Positions 47,728 to 56,507 of a stretch of DNA of 64,000 nucleotides are shown piece after piece. The stretch's first letter is position 1. Each line of letters begins with the position of its first letter. The stretch is from positions 62,001 to 126,000 of the forward strand of contig NZ_JAHXPQ010000001.1 of NCBI RefSeq assembly GCF_019391655.1, given 5' to 3'. The notes below the pieces were generated by a model. The model did not search any database, was not told the DNA's origin, and was given only the letters and a program-made list of their open reading frames with translations. Source of the DNA: Mucilaginibacter rivuli. GTDB lineage: Bacteria; Bacteroidota; Bacteroidia; Sphingobacteriales; Sphingobacteriaceae. A program made the translations under genes and the position numbers.

Positions 47728-49299
47728 ATGAATGAAGCAGCAGTTCAATTGAAGTTATCAACTTCGTACCAAAGTGGTGATGAAGAAACATACAAGGAAA
47801 TTAAAGAGTTATTAAAGGATACGCATTCAGAAGAATTAATAATAACGCTGTGTGGGTTTATAGGGACAGATATTCATGGGGTATCTAAAAAGCTAAAACT
47901 TATTCTTGAAAACGTTTTTAGCTATGAAGTTGAAATTATTAATTTGAGTACATATATTAAAAAACATTCAAAAGAAGCCAAGGATTTAAATCGGGAAGGG
48001 GTTACTTATTATGAATATATAAAAAAACTCATTGATGGCGGGAATGAATTGAGGCTATCTCATAGATCAAGCATATTGGCAGAATTGTGTATTCAAAAAA
48101 TAGCATTTGATAGACATAAAAATAGAGATGATAAAAAAGAGTCAGCTTTTAAGACTAGACGCAAATGCTATATTATTGATTCAATTAAAAACCTCGATGA
48201 GTTAGAGTTATTTAGAATAGTTTATAGAGATATTCACTATTCAATTGGAATATTCTCCCCGATTCATATAAGAAAAAGGCATCTTGCAGATTTAGAACAA
48301 ATGAAGGAATCTGATATTGATAAATTAATAGACCGTGATTCTGGTGAAGAAATCTCTCATGGACAAAAAGTAAGAGATACCTTTATTCAGTCGGATTTTT
48401 TTTTAAGATTGGATACTTTCGTTGGTGATGCAATAGAGAAAAGGTTAGAAAGATATCTGCATTTAATTTTTGGCTCTAAAGTGGTTACACCGACACCGGA
48501 TGAAACAGCAATGTATCAAGCATCATGCGCTGCCGGTAATTCCGCTTGTTTATCTAGACAGGTTGGTGCTGCCTTAACTGATAAATTAGGTGAGATATTG
48601 TCAGTCGGTTGGAACGATGTTCCTAAATTTAAAGGAGGACTGTACCAAACGGATAATCATGACCCTTTGGGCGAAAGCGATTCTAGATGCTTTAATGTTG
48701 GAAGAGGGTGTTGGAATGATCAAGAAAAAAATATAATTGCTACTGAGTTGGTAGATATTTTAATGAAATCACAACTTATTCAAGAAGCGCAAAGAGTCGA
48801 TTTTTTAAAAGCGATAAAGAAATCAAAAATAAAAGGGTTAGTAGAGTTTTCTAGAGCAATACATGCCGAAATGCATGCAATTATTACTGGCTCTCAAATT
48901 GCTGGTGAAAAAGTGAGAGGAGGTAGTTTATATATTACTACTTACCCCTGTCACAATTGCGCTAGACATATTATAGTTGCCGGGATTGAAAAAGTTTATT
49001 ATATTGAGCCGTATAGAAAAAGTCTTACAACCAAATTGCATTTTGATGCGATAACAGAAAATGAGCAAGAGAAAGACAAGGTTCTAATATTAATGTATGA
49101 TGGTGTTGCTCCTACAAGATTTATGGAATTGTTTAAAATGACACCAAATTCGCGAAAGAGTAATAATGGAGATGGAAGACCTATTGATTATGATTTCAAA
49201 AAAGCTAAGCCAAAATCCACACTTTCACTTGAAGCTATTCCTGTTTTAGAATTTAAAATAGCTGAAGAACTTAAAAAGGAAGGTTTGGAAATTCAATAA
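47728..49299 (+). CDS. Putative anti-phage dCTP deaminase with degenerate P-loop domain
   Basis: A 523-residue protein. The C-terminal half is a dCMP/dCTP deaminase domain with zinc site HAE (379-381) and PCHNC (407-411). The N-terminal 200 residues resemble a P-loop kinase (GFIGTDIHGVSKKL at 43-56), with a poor Walker A. This two-part layout and size match the known anti-phage dCTP deaminases that deplete dCTP during infection. The gene is far more AT-rich than its neighbours, a sign of transfer. ATG 47728 was chosen; an upstream GTG extension looks non-coding. Confidence 0.78.
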   Translation: MNEAAVQLKLSTSYQSGDEETYKEIKELLKDTHSEELIITLCGFIGTDIHGVSKKLKLILENVFSYEVEIINLSTYIKKHSKEAKDLNREGVTYYEYIKKLIDGGNELRLSHRSSILAELCIQKIAFDRHKNRDDKKESAFKTRRKCYIIDSIKNLDELELFRIVYRDIHYSIGIFSPIHIRKRHLADLEQMKESDIDKLIDRDSGEEISHGQKVRDTFIQSDFFLRLDTFVGDAIEKRLERYLHLIFGSKVVTPTPDETAMYQASCAAGNSACLSRQVGAALTDKLGEILSVGWNDVPKFKGGLYQTDNHDPLGESDSRCFNVGRGCWNDQEKNIIATELVDILMKSQLIQEAQRVDFLKAIKKSKIKGLVEFSRAIHAEMHAIITGSQIAGEKVRGGSLYITTYPCHNCARHIIVAGIEKVYYIEPYRKSLTTKLHFDAITENEQEKDKVLILMYDGVAPTRFMELFKMTPNSRKSNNGDGRPIDYDFKKAKPKSTLSLEAIPVLEFKIAEELKKEGLEIQ

Positions 49300-49321
49300 G
49301 GAAATATATTTTTGTATTGTT

Positions 49322-49555
49322 ATGTTAGATAATCTTCAGAAAGCATCATTTATTAACAAACATAATTATCAACTGGATCTTTTTAAGGATTTTGATGATG
49401 ATAAATACGTTCAAAAGTATGTTATGAACAAGTGTGAAGAAATAAATCAAGAGTTTAAAGTAGTGTCTTTATTAGACTTCAAAAAACGGGAGTCAATATG
49501 TAAATTTTATGAAGAGGCTCATAAATTTACTTCACACCTTAATAAAACCCTTTAA
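49322..49555 (+). CDS. Small unknown protein downstream of the dCTP deaminase
   Basis: A 77-residue charged, mostly helical protein (YQLDLFKDFDDDKYVQKYVM, then KCEEINQEFKVVSLLDFKK). No family recognised. It starts 22 bases after the deaminase stop, on the same strand and with the same low GC, so it is probably a partner in the same unit. No signal peptide or membrane segment is seen. It could be a regulator, inhibitor or phage sensor, but this is conjecture. Confidence 0.6.
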   Translation: MLDNLQKASFINKHNYQLDLFKDFDDDKYVQKYVMNKCEEINQEFKVVSLLDFKKRESICKFYEEAHKFTSHLNKTL

Positions 49556-49579
49556 TATTTTAACCTCCTTCTCCATGGG

Positions 49580-49681
49580 TCGATGCTTCCAGCTTCGTCC
49601 TAAAATGTCTCAAGCTTTCAGCTTAACCTCGCAAGCAGGATGCTTGCAACATTGCGGTTAGGACTAAGTTGAAAACTTCGA
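49580..49681. repeat. Long imperfect palindrome after the deaminase locus
   Basis: TCGATGCTTCCAGCTTCGTC... at the left and ...TAAGTTGAAAACTTCGA at the right pair over about 24 bases with some mismatches; GTCCTAA/TTAGGAC is exact. Inside lies a perfect hairpin (GCAAGCA/TGCTTGC). It is a two-level cruciform-like element, possibly a mobile-repeat remnant or a structured RNA. Confidence 0.6.
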
Positions 49682-49819
49682 CCAGTTAATGCATGAAGAG
49701 ATTCTTTCAGGCTGAGCCCAACAGCCAATAAGCCAAAATCATTTTTTTTCGCCACCAAGGCAACGCTTATTTATTATTCGCAGTTATATCCATCAATACC
49801 TATTTCTAAAACAAGTTTA

Positions 49820-50890
49820 ATGATGATGAGATCTGTACTAAAATTTATTGCCCTTCCTTTAATTCTTTCGTTGCTGTTAATATCCTGCTGTAAAAAGAGT
49901 AATCCTTCGCCCGATGCACCGTTAAGCCCAACTAACCAATGGGCCAGGCTCACTACAATACCCGGTGAAAATATATCCGCGCTGGAGATCATTAATGATG
50001 TGATCTATGCCGGGTCGGCAACTTCAAGAAAAGTTTATATGAGTGCTGATAACGGCGCCACATGGGCGGTATCAGCGCAAATCGAACCCGGCATAGTTTC
50101 AGCCATTCCAGACATACATATAACGGCCCTGGCTGTGTTCGGTAATAAAATATACGCAGGTACCGATTATAATATCTATTCGAGCAACGACAATGGCAAA
50201 ACCTGGGCGGATGCCGGAAACCCAACGGAGATGGTAACTTCTTTTGCCACGTGGAACGGTAACCTGTACGCTTCATCTTATCGCAGTGGTGTACTGAAGT
50301 TAAATACGATTACAAACCGGTGGGAGTCTTTTACAAACGGGATAACATACCCTGGTTTTGATAATACAGCTACTAAGGTTATAGCTACCGGTACGGATAT
50401 ATTTGCAGCAACCGCATACAGTTTTGCAACCTACAGTACCGCGCAGCAAGCGTGGGTACGTAAAGCGTATTATAATCATGCTACGTATAGCACTAATACA
50501 TGGTGGTCTGATTATACAATAGATATGGTTTACAACCAGGGCACCCTTTTAGGGCAGGTGTATATGGAGTACCCTACCCAGCAGCTAATTATGCGTAGTG
50601 ATAACCAGGGAACAAGCTGGGCCGCGGATACGCTTAGATTGAAAACAGATATAACAAAATACCTTATGCATGGGCTATTGGTGGGCAGCAGTAAATATTA
50701 CTCCATCAGTAACCAGGATACCATAGCAGTAGGTACGTGGATACAGCAGCGTGATAAAGCTGCCCCCGCGGGTACAACCTGGGCAAACGGCGAGGAGTTT
50801 TTACCCGGAATAAGCACGGCCGTAATTCGCGAAAATAACGGGGTGCTATTTTTAGCTACGAATAAGGGCCTTTATTATCGCAAAAGCTAA
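49820..50890 (+). CDS. Lipoprotein with Asp-box (BNR) beta-propeller repeats
   Basis: A 356-residue exported lipoprotein (lipobox LLISC). Three Asp-box motifs are clear: SADNGATW near 76, SSNDNGKTW near 121 and RSDNQGTSW near 253, each on a propeller blade. Such folds occur in sialidases and in photosystem assembly factors, but the sialidase arginine triad was not identified, so the role may be in binding. Three ATGs lie in a row at the start and any may be used. Confidence 0.8.
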   Translation: MMMRSVLKFIALPLILSLLLISCCKKSNPSPDAPLSPTNQWARLTTIPGENISALEIINDVIYAGSATSRKVYMSADNGATWAVSAQIEPGIVSAIPDIHITALAVFGNKIYAGTDYNIYSSNDNGKTWADAGNPTEMVTSFATWNGNLYASSYRSGVLKLNTITNRWESFTNGITYPGFDNTATKVIATGTDIFAATAYSFATYSTAQQAWVRKAYYNHATYSTNTWWSDYTIDMVYNQGTLLGQVYMEYPTQQLIMRSDNQGTSWAADTLRLKTDITKYLMHGLLVGSSKYYSISNQDTIAVGTWIQQRDKAAPAGTTWANGEEFLPGISTAVIRENNGVLFLATNKGLYYRKS

Positions 50891-51015
50891 ATTTTGCAAG
50901 TGCAATTGTGAATTTTAGCAATACCTACAACAGGGTATTTTTACCCTTTTATAGGCTTCAATTTTGAAGTTATGTTTTTTTGCCGTAACATAGCTTACCT
51001 AATGTAATCCGACGT

Positions 51016-51396
51016 TTGAAAACAGTAACATATTATACACAGAAAAAGGCTATTATCCTGTCATTATCGGCGGTGTATTTGCTGATGTGCATTGTTATTT
51101 TATTTGTGATGCCTAAAAGCAACAACGGTTGGTTTGCCAATACAAATAAAATAGGCTACGCTAAAATTTCGAACGGGGGCTTTAAAGGTGTGAAAAACAC
51201 CATTAAACGTACCGATAAGGTTTCAACGTCAACCAGAAAATCGCTTTGCAGTATTCATTCATTTGTTTTTAAAATGGTTTACAGGCATACTTTACCTGTA
51301 GAAACTACAAACCAAAACAGGTATGCTAAAGTTAGTACCCACCCAACGGTACCTGTAAAATTTGGCTGCCTGCTCAATTGTTGCCGGCGAATTTGA
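51016..51396 (+). CDS. Possible small membrane protein
   Basis: A 126-residue frame starting with TTG: one likely transmembrane segment (AIILSLSAVYLLMCIVILFV), then a basic tail. No family recognised. The tail (FKMVYRHTLPVETTNQNRYA) has no obvious conserved look, so this may be a short or partial gene. Confidence 0.4.
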   Translation: MKTVTYYTQKKAIILSLSAVYLLMCIVILFVMPKSNNGWFANTNKIGYAKISNGGFKGVKNTIKRTDKVSTSTRKSLCSIHSFVFKMVYRHTLPVETTNQNRYAKVSTHPTVPVKFGCLLNCCRRI

Positions 51397-51543
51397 TATT
51401 CCTTTATTTCCGGTTGATAGGATGCTGATAGCGCTACGGCGTTCGTCATACTATTATTCATCATTACCGGAACGCCATTACCACAATCAAACTGTTAATA
51501 ATTTAAAGGCGGGCCGTTTTTTTTATTTAAATAAAGGGATAGA

Positions 51544-51762
51544 ATGCAGATCATAACACAAGGACATGATCCTTCATGTGAATATTGTCATCAGGAGATG
51601 GACAGGATAAAAAGGCCAATGCTGGTAAAGTTATTTGTTTTTGGCTTGCCGCTGCAGCGGTTCCGCTGCCGGTATTGCTATAAAAAGAGTTATGTTTTTT
51701 TTACAAGACATTATCACAAAACTATAAGCATAGCCACCAAAACAGGTAATACAACCGATTAG
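51544..51762 (+). CDS. Small protein with zinc-ribbon-like cysteines
   Basis: A 72-residue basic protein with CEYC near residue 12 and CRYC near 42, spaced as in a treble-clef or zinc ribbon. It has a short hydrophobic centre (MLVKLFVFGLPLQ). Function unknown. It is the first of three closely spaced small plus-strand genes. Confidence 0.5.
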   Translation: MQIITQGHDPSCEYCHQEMDRIKRPMLVKLFVFGLPLQRFRCRYCYKKSYVFFTRHYHKTISIATKTGNTTD

Positions 51763-51777
51763 ATATAGAGAAGAGCG

Positions 51778-51933
51778 ATGTACAAAAAGTTTATTATAAT
51801 AACGCCTGCTGATAGTAAAAACATAGCGAGGGTAAAGCTGGTACTGCAATACCTGCAATCGTTGCCTGTTTTTACAAAGTTACTTTGGCTTATGGCGGGG
51901 GTGCTAACCACACTGTTTTTTTGTTGGGACTAA
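51778..51933 (+). CDS. 51-residue membrane peptide
   Basis: Starts ATG at 51778 after GAGAAGAGCG, a possible ribosome site, and ends TAA at 51933. The sequence is MYKKFIIITPADSKNIARVK followed by a hydrophobic segment (LLWLMAGVLTTLFFCW) that should cross the membrane once. No family recognised. It begins 15 bases after the preceding small gene. Confidence 0.5.
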   Translation: MYKKFIIITPADSKNIARVKLVLQYLQSLPVFTKLLWLMAGVLTTLFFCWD

Positions 51934-51968
51934 TATGATGCAATTAATGCTGGACGGATTTTTGTACC

Positions 51969-52535
51969 ATGCAGTGTATGAAGGTTTATGCCCCGGTAAG
52001 TTGGATGTTAATTGCGTTGTTTTTAGCCTGCACCAGGCCGGGGGGCGGTACTGATTATGAAAGTAATTTGGGTGATACTGTTTTAACCGCTGCGCCTAAA
52101 GCCCCTATTACCATAATAACCGGCAGCACTACACCTGCCGAGGTAACAGATTTTGCGAAAACGCTGAATGGTATACCGTACAAATATGCTTCGATAAACC
52201 CGGCCGATGGTTTTGATTGCTCGGGATTTATTACTTATGTATTTAATCATTTTGGGATAAGTGTACCGCGGAGTTCGGTTGATTTTACTACGGTGCAACG
52301 TGAGGTGAAAGAAAAGGAAGCCAAACCCGGCGACCTGGTACTGTTTACCGGTACAGACAGTACTACCCATATTGTAGGGCATATGGGCATAGTTTTACAT
52401 AACGGGCCTGCCGGCTTTATATTTATTCATTCCACATCGGGCAGGGCAAATGGTGTTACCGAAACTTTATTGAACGATGATTACCAGCACAGGTATGTTA
52501 AAACTGTCAGGGTTTTCCCGCAGAACGATCAATAA
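51969..52535 (+). CDS. NlpC/P60 peptidoglycan hydrolase, lipoprotein
   Basis: A 188-residue exported cysteine peptidase. The lipobox is LFLAC near residue 20. The NlpC/P60 domain has the nucleophile in DGFDCSGFITYVF (near 83), a His in GHMGIVLH (near 138) and a further His in FIHSTSG. It should cut peptide bonds in the cell wall. ATG 51978 is an alternative start. It may be in one unit with the small membrane genes before it. Confidence 0.9.
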   Translation: MQCMKVYAPVSWMLIALFLACTRPGGGTDYESNLGDTVLTAAPKAPITIITGSTTPAEVTDFAKTLNGIPYKYASINPADGFDCSGFITYVFNHFGISVPRSSVDFTTVQREVKEKEAKPGDLVLFTGTDSTTHIVGHMGIVLHNGPAGFIFIHSTSGRANGVTETLLNDDYQHRYVKTVRVFPQNDQ

Positions 52536-52601
52536 AAAGAGGCAGGAAACAAGAATCAGGATGCAAGACAAGCTAAAAAATAACTGTCTTTTTCAAACTA
52601 T

Positions 52602-52716
52602 GTCATTGCGAGAAGTGCTTCTATCAGCACGACGTGGCAATCTCAGCGACAGGTAACCCATAAGCAATACTCGTCACTTTCTCGGTGATTGCCACGTCGT
52701 TCCTCCTCGCAATGAC
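52602..52716. repeat. Dispersed GTCATTGCG palindromic repeat, long form
   Basis: Left end GTCATTGCGAGAAGTGCTTC and right end CCTCCTCGCAATGAC are inverted, with further arms GACGTGGCAATC and GATTGCCACGTCGT inside. It lies between convergent genes. A relative of 22540-22637. Confidence 0.8.
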
Positions 52717-52729
52717 ATACTTACATGTT

Positions 52730-53350
52730 TTATCCCAGCGCCTTAAACTGGTACCCTTTTTTTGCCCAGTATTTCAGGGCGCGGGGTAGTACGTATTCGA
52801 GACGGGGGAAAGCTTTCAGGCTATCGTGGAAAACGATGATAGAACCCGGCTCGGTCGAAGTGAGCACATCTTTAAGGCAAACTTCGGGTTTGAGCTTAAT
52901 ATCAAAATCGCCACTCAATACATCCCACATAATGATATTAACGTTATCTTTCAGTTCTTTTATTGCCGATATCTGGTTGCGTTTGATGCGCCCGTATGGC
53001 GGGCGGAAAAGCCGGCTGTGTACCAGATCATCACACTGTTTAAAGTTATCGGCATAAAGTTGGGTATCGGTGTTCCAGCCACGCAGGTGGTTAAAGGTAT
53101 GGTTACCTATGGCATGCCCGTCGGCGGTAACCTGTTCAAATATGTCGGGATGTTTTTGTATATTATCGCCAATGCAAAAAAAGGTGGCTTTGGCGTTGTA
53201 TTGTTTTAAAGTTTTTAATACAAATGGTGTAACAATGGGTATAGGCCCGTCGTCAAAGGTTAAATAAATGCTATTTTGAGCCCTGTCTAAATTCCATATC
53301 AAATTGGGATACAGCTTTTTTAGCAATAGTGGGGTCTTAATGAGGTACAT
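52730..53350 (-). CDS. Polysaccharide deacetylase (NodB homology)
   Basis: A 206-residue carbohydrate esterase family 4 protein. The NodB motifs are complete: TFDDGP at 31-36 (metal and base Asp), HTFNH near 83 (metal His pair) and RPPYG near 116, then DVLSGD and VFHDS. It would deacetylate a wall or exopolysaccharide. A clear signal peptide is not seen. Confidence 0.92.
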   Translation of the reverse strand: MYLIKTPLLLKKLYPNLIWNLDRAQNSIYLTFDDGPIPIVTPFVLKTLKQYNAKATFFCIGDNIQKHPDIFEQVTADGHAIGNHTFNHLRGWNTDTQLYADNFKQCDDLVHSRLFRPPYGRIKRNQISAIKELKDNVNIIMWDVLSGDFDIKLKPEVCLKDVLTSTEPGSIIVFHDSLKAFPRLEYVLPRALKYWAKKGYQFKALG

Positions 53351-53443
53351 TGGTTAACAAATAGTTTACAAAGGTATCTTTAATTGGTAAATAATAAATT
53401 ACAATCAGGCAAAAAAAATTATCCTGGTGGCATAAAACGGAAC

Positions 53444-54841
53444 ATGAAAACAGGCTTACCTTATCCACATCAAACAAAAAGCGCCTTTATAGCAATTTGT
53501 ATTTGCTTTTTGCTGATGTCTGCCACAGCTTTTAAAAGCGATGCGCAAACAGTAATAACCCTGCAAAAGGCAGTGCAGCTTACGCTGGATAATAACCTGC
53601 AGATCAAACAATCGCAGTTTAACGAGGCTATAGATAACGAAAACTACAAGCAGGCTAAAAATAATCGCCTGCCAAACCTGTCGGCTAACCCGCAGGCATC
53701 GTTCAATTTTGGCCGCAGTGTCGATCCGTCAACCAATCAATTTGTTAACCAGAGTATTTTTGGCTTAAGCGGAAACGTATCATCGCAGGTATTGCTTTTC
53801 CAGGGTGGCTTATTGCGTAACCAGATATTAGAGAGCAAGCTGTTACTTGATGTAGATAAAAGCAACACGGCCAAGGTAAAGAACGACCTTGTGCTGAATG
53901 TAATTACTACTTACCTGCAGGTACTATCAAACCAGGACCTGGTTAAAGCTGCCGAACAGCAAATAGATATAGCAAACCAAACCTTAGATAAAGTACAAAA
54001 GAATTTTGATGTGGGTAACAATACCCTGGCCGATCTGTCGCAATCAAAAGCGACGGTATCCACATCACAGCTTAATTTAACCACGGCTCAAAACCAACTG
54101 GATATTTCGATACTGACTTTAAAACAGTTTATGGAAATGGACCCTGCCACACAAATAGCGGTAGAACGCCCCGATATTAGCAAGTTAACCGATGTGAAAA
54201 CCATGTACGACGCCCAGGCTGTTTTTAACAGCGCGTTGGCCGTTAACCCCGATGTGCGTTTGGCCACAGTGCAAAAGCAAGCTGCCGAGCAAAACATAGC
54301 GGTAGCAAAAAGTTATTATTATCCAAGTTTGGCCATGTTTGGGTCGTTCGGGTCAAACTATTCAAACGCGCGTAAGCTAACCACTACCGGGCCGGGTGGT
54401 GTGGTGTTTGTGCCTTACCCTTTTACCGACCAGATAAGCGATAACTTTAACCAATCTTTAGGTGTATCCTTACAGATACCCATATTTACCAGGTTTGCTA
54501 CACGCACCAATGTGAAAAAAGCGCAGATCAATTTTCAACTATCGCAGGTGTCAGAGCAGTTGGCTAAAAACAACCTGAACAAAACCATAGCGCAGGCAGT
54601 GCTGGATGTACGTGCGGCTGATAAAAAATACATATCGGCACAGCAAACCTTTCAATCAAATAAAGACGCTTATAATGTAACACAGCAACGTTATACTGTA
54701 GGCTTGGTAAATTCGCTGGACTATAATACAGCCCTGACAAACCTGAACAAATCTGAATTTGATATGATACAGGCCCGGTACGAGGTAATATTCCGTAGTA
54801 AGGTGATCGATTATTACCTGGGGAATACGATAACGTTGTAA
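53444..54841 (+). CDS. TolC-family outer membrane efflux protein
   Basis: A 465-residue protein with a signal peptide ending near ATAFKSDAQ and then TolC-like alternation of coiled-coil helices and strands (VITLQKAVQLTLDNNLQIK, and a second repeat QAVFNSALAVNPDVRLA). It would form an outer membrane channel with a periplasmic tunnel. The ATG at 53444 was taken because the signal peptide follows directly; a TTG upstream gives a doubtful extension. The adaptor gene is next. Confidence 0.9.
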   Translation: MKTGLPYPHQTKSAFIAICICFLLMSATAFKSDAQTVITLQKAVQLTLDNNLQIKQSQFNEAIDNENYKQAKNNRLPNLSANPQASFNFGRSVDPSTNQFVNQSIFGLSGNVSSQVLLFQGGLLRNQILESKLLLDVDKSNTAKVKNDLVLNVITTYLQVLSNQDLVKAAEQQIDIANQTLDKVQKNFDVGNNTLADLSQSKATVSTSQLNLTTAQNQLDISILTLKQFMEMDPATQIAVERPDISKLTDVKTMYDAQAVFNSALAVNPDVRLATVQKQAAEQNIAVAKSYYYPSLAMFGSFGSNYSNARKLTTTGPGGVVFVPYPFTDQISDNFNQSLGVSLQIPIFTRFATRTNVKKAQINFQLSQVSEQLAKNNLNKTIAQAVLDVRAADKKYISAQQTFQSNKDAYNVTQQRYTVGLVNSLDYNTALTNLNKSEFDMIQARYEVIFRSKVIDYYLGNTITL

Positions 54842-54892
54842 GGGGGATGTTGAAAGGTTGAAATGTTAAAAAATTGAATTAATAAAATAGAG

Positions 54893-54926
54893 ATAAATCC
54901 GAAATCGAAAATCCGATATCCGAAAT
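54893..54926. repeat. Dispersed CCGAAATCG repeat, copy 2
   Basis: ATAAATCCGAAATCGAAAAT plus CCGATATCCGAAAT, like 14901-14937. It lies in the gap between the TolC-type and adaptor genes. Confidence 0.75.
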
Positions 54927-54937
54927 AAAAAGAAATT

Positions 54938-56281
54938 ATGGGAAAGACTACTAAATATATACTGATAGCACTTGGCGTAGTTGTAGTGCTGCTAATTGTT
55001 TTAAAATCGGCAGGTATAATTGGCAAGCCGGCGCTTACGCAGGTAGCGGTTGAAAAGGCAGATAAGCGCAATATTGTTGAAACAGTTTCGGCAAGCGGTA
55101 AGATCAAACCCGAGGTGGAGATCAAGATCAGTTCGGAAGTTTCGGGCGAGATAGTAGAGTTGCCGATAAAAGAAGGCGATGTGGTAAAGAAAGGCCAGTT
55201 GCTGTGTAAAGTTCGCCCGGATATTTTGAAATCGGGTTATGAGCGTGCTGTGGCATCATACAATACCCAAAAAGCGAGTGTGGGCAATGCAGGCCAGATG
55301 CTGGCACAATCGCAAGCCAATTTCCAAAACTCAGAAGCAAAATATAAAAGGAGCAAAGAGCTGTTCGCCAAAAAAGTGTTATCAGCAGCAGAAATGGATG
55401 CCGCTACGGCGGAGTACCAATCGGCAAAAGCATCGCTTGAGGCGGCCCGCCAAAGCCAGATCGGCTCTAACTATGGTTTAGCACAATCGGCCGCGTCGGT
55501 AAAAGAAGCCAGCGATAACTTAGCTAAAACCACCATTTACTCGCCGGTTGATGGGGTTGTATCCAAATTATCAGTTGAAAAAGGCGAGCGTGTATTGGGT
55601 ACCGTACAAAACGTAGGTACCGAGATCATGACGATATCTGACCTGAGCACACTGGATGTAAATGTTGATGTGAACGAAAACGATATTAACCGTGTTACCC
55701 TCGGCGATTCGGCTAAGATACAGGTGGACGCTTTTTTGGGTAAAAACTTTGCAGGTGTGGTGCGCGAAATAGGTAGCTCGGCCAATGTGGTAGGTACCAG
55801 TGCCGACCAGGTGACCAATTTTACCGTTAAGATCAGGATATCACCGGAGTCTTACGCTAAACTGGTTCCGGTGGGTTCGAAAAATCCATCGCCATTTAAA
55901 CCGGGCTTATCGGCTACGGTTGATATACAAACCAACCAAACCATGGCCATGTCGGTACCAATACAATCGGTAACTACCCGCATCGAAAAGAAAAATGACC
56001 CAAGTGCGCCTAAAGCTGATGATAAAAAAATTAAAACCACCAGCGATGTAGTAAAGGAATACGTATTTGTTTACCAGCCTGCTACCGCTACTGTAAAACA
56101 GGTATTGGTTACCACCGGGATACAAAACGATACTTACATACAGGTATTAAGCGGGCTGAATGGCGGCGAAGAAGTTGTTTCGGGGCCATACTCGGCGATT
56201 ACAAAAACACTGAACGACAAGATGAAGGTGGAAAAAGTTGACAAATCAAAATTGTTTGCAACCGACGCTGATAAGAAATAG
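54938..56281 (+). CDS. HlyD/MacA-type periplasmic adaptor of an efflux pump
   Basis: A 447-residue protein: an N-terminal membrane anchor (YILIALGVVVVLLIVLKSAG), a barrel-sandwich region (SGKIKPEVEIKISSEVSGEI), a helical hairpin (AKYKRSKELFAKKVLS), then the second half-lipoyl motif (TTIYSPVDGVVSKLSVEKGE) and a beta barrel. It would connect an inner-membrane transporter to TolC. No transporter gene follows in the window. Confidence 0.9.
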   Translation: MGKTTKYILIALGVVVVLLIVLKSAGIIGKPALTQVAVEKADKRNIVETVSASGKIKPEVEIKISSEVSGEIVELPIKEGDVVKKGQLLCKVRPDILKSGYERAVASYNTQKASVGNAGQMLAQSQANFQNSEAKYKRSKELFAKKVLSAAEMDAATAEYQSAKASLEAARQSQIGSNYGLAQSAASVKEASDNLAKTTIYSPVDGVVSKLSVEKGERVLGTVQNVGTEIMTISDLSTLDVNVDVNENDINRVTLGDSAKIQVDAFLGKNFAGVVREIGSSANVVGTSADQVTNFTVKIRISPESYAKLVPVGSKNPSPFKPGLSATVDIQTNQTMAMSVPIQSVTTRIEKKNDPSAPKADDKKIKTTSDVVKEYVFVYQPATATVKQVLVTTGIQNDTYIQVLSGLNGGEEVVSGPYSAITKTLNDKMKVEKVDKSKLFATDADKK

Positions 56282-56288
56282 GTTTTAG

Positions 56289-56391
56289 TTCCCCTCTCGA
56301 GAGGGGGTGCGAAGGTATCTGCGGTGGCAGGGGTGTGTTATTCGGCATGCATGTAGCAAATGACACACCCCTGCCCCTCTCAAGAGGGGAG
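56289..56391. repeat. TTCCCCTC palindromic repeat, copy 3
   Basis: Same element as 43731 and 45832, including inner GGGGTGTG/CACACCCC arms. It begins 7 bases after the adaptor stop. Confidence 0.85.
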
Positions 56392-56507
56392 CCCAACACA
56401 CAGTGCCGATTTATCGTTAGGAAATAGATTATCTGCACAATAATTGCTTATTTTGTCCTGCTGTAAAGAGTCAACCAATCTCTTCGCAGCAGGACATTTT
56501 ACTTTCA

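Noticed and set aside
49580..49681. Retron-type structured RNA at the palindrome
   Set aside because: No reverse transcriptase gene is in the window, so there is no support beyond the fold.
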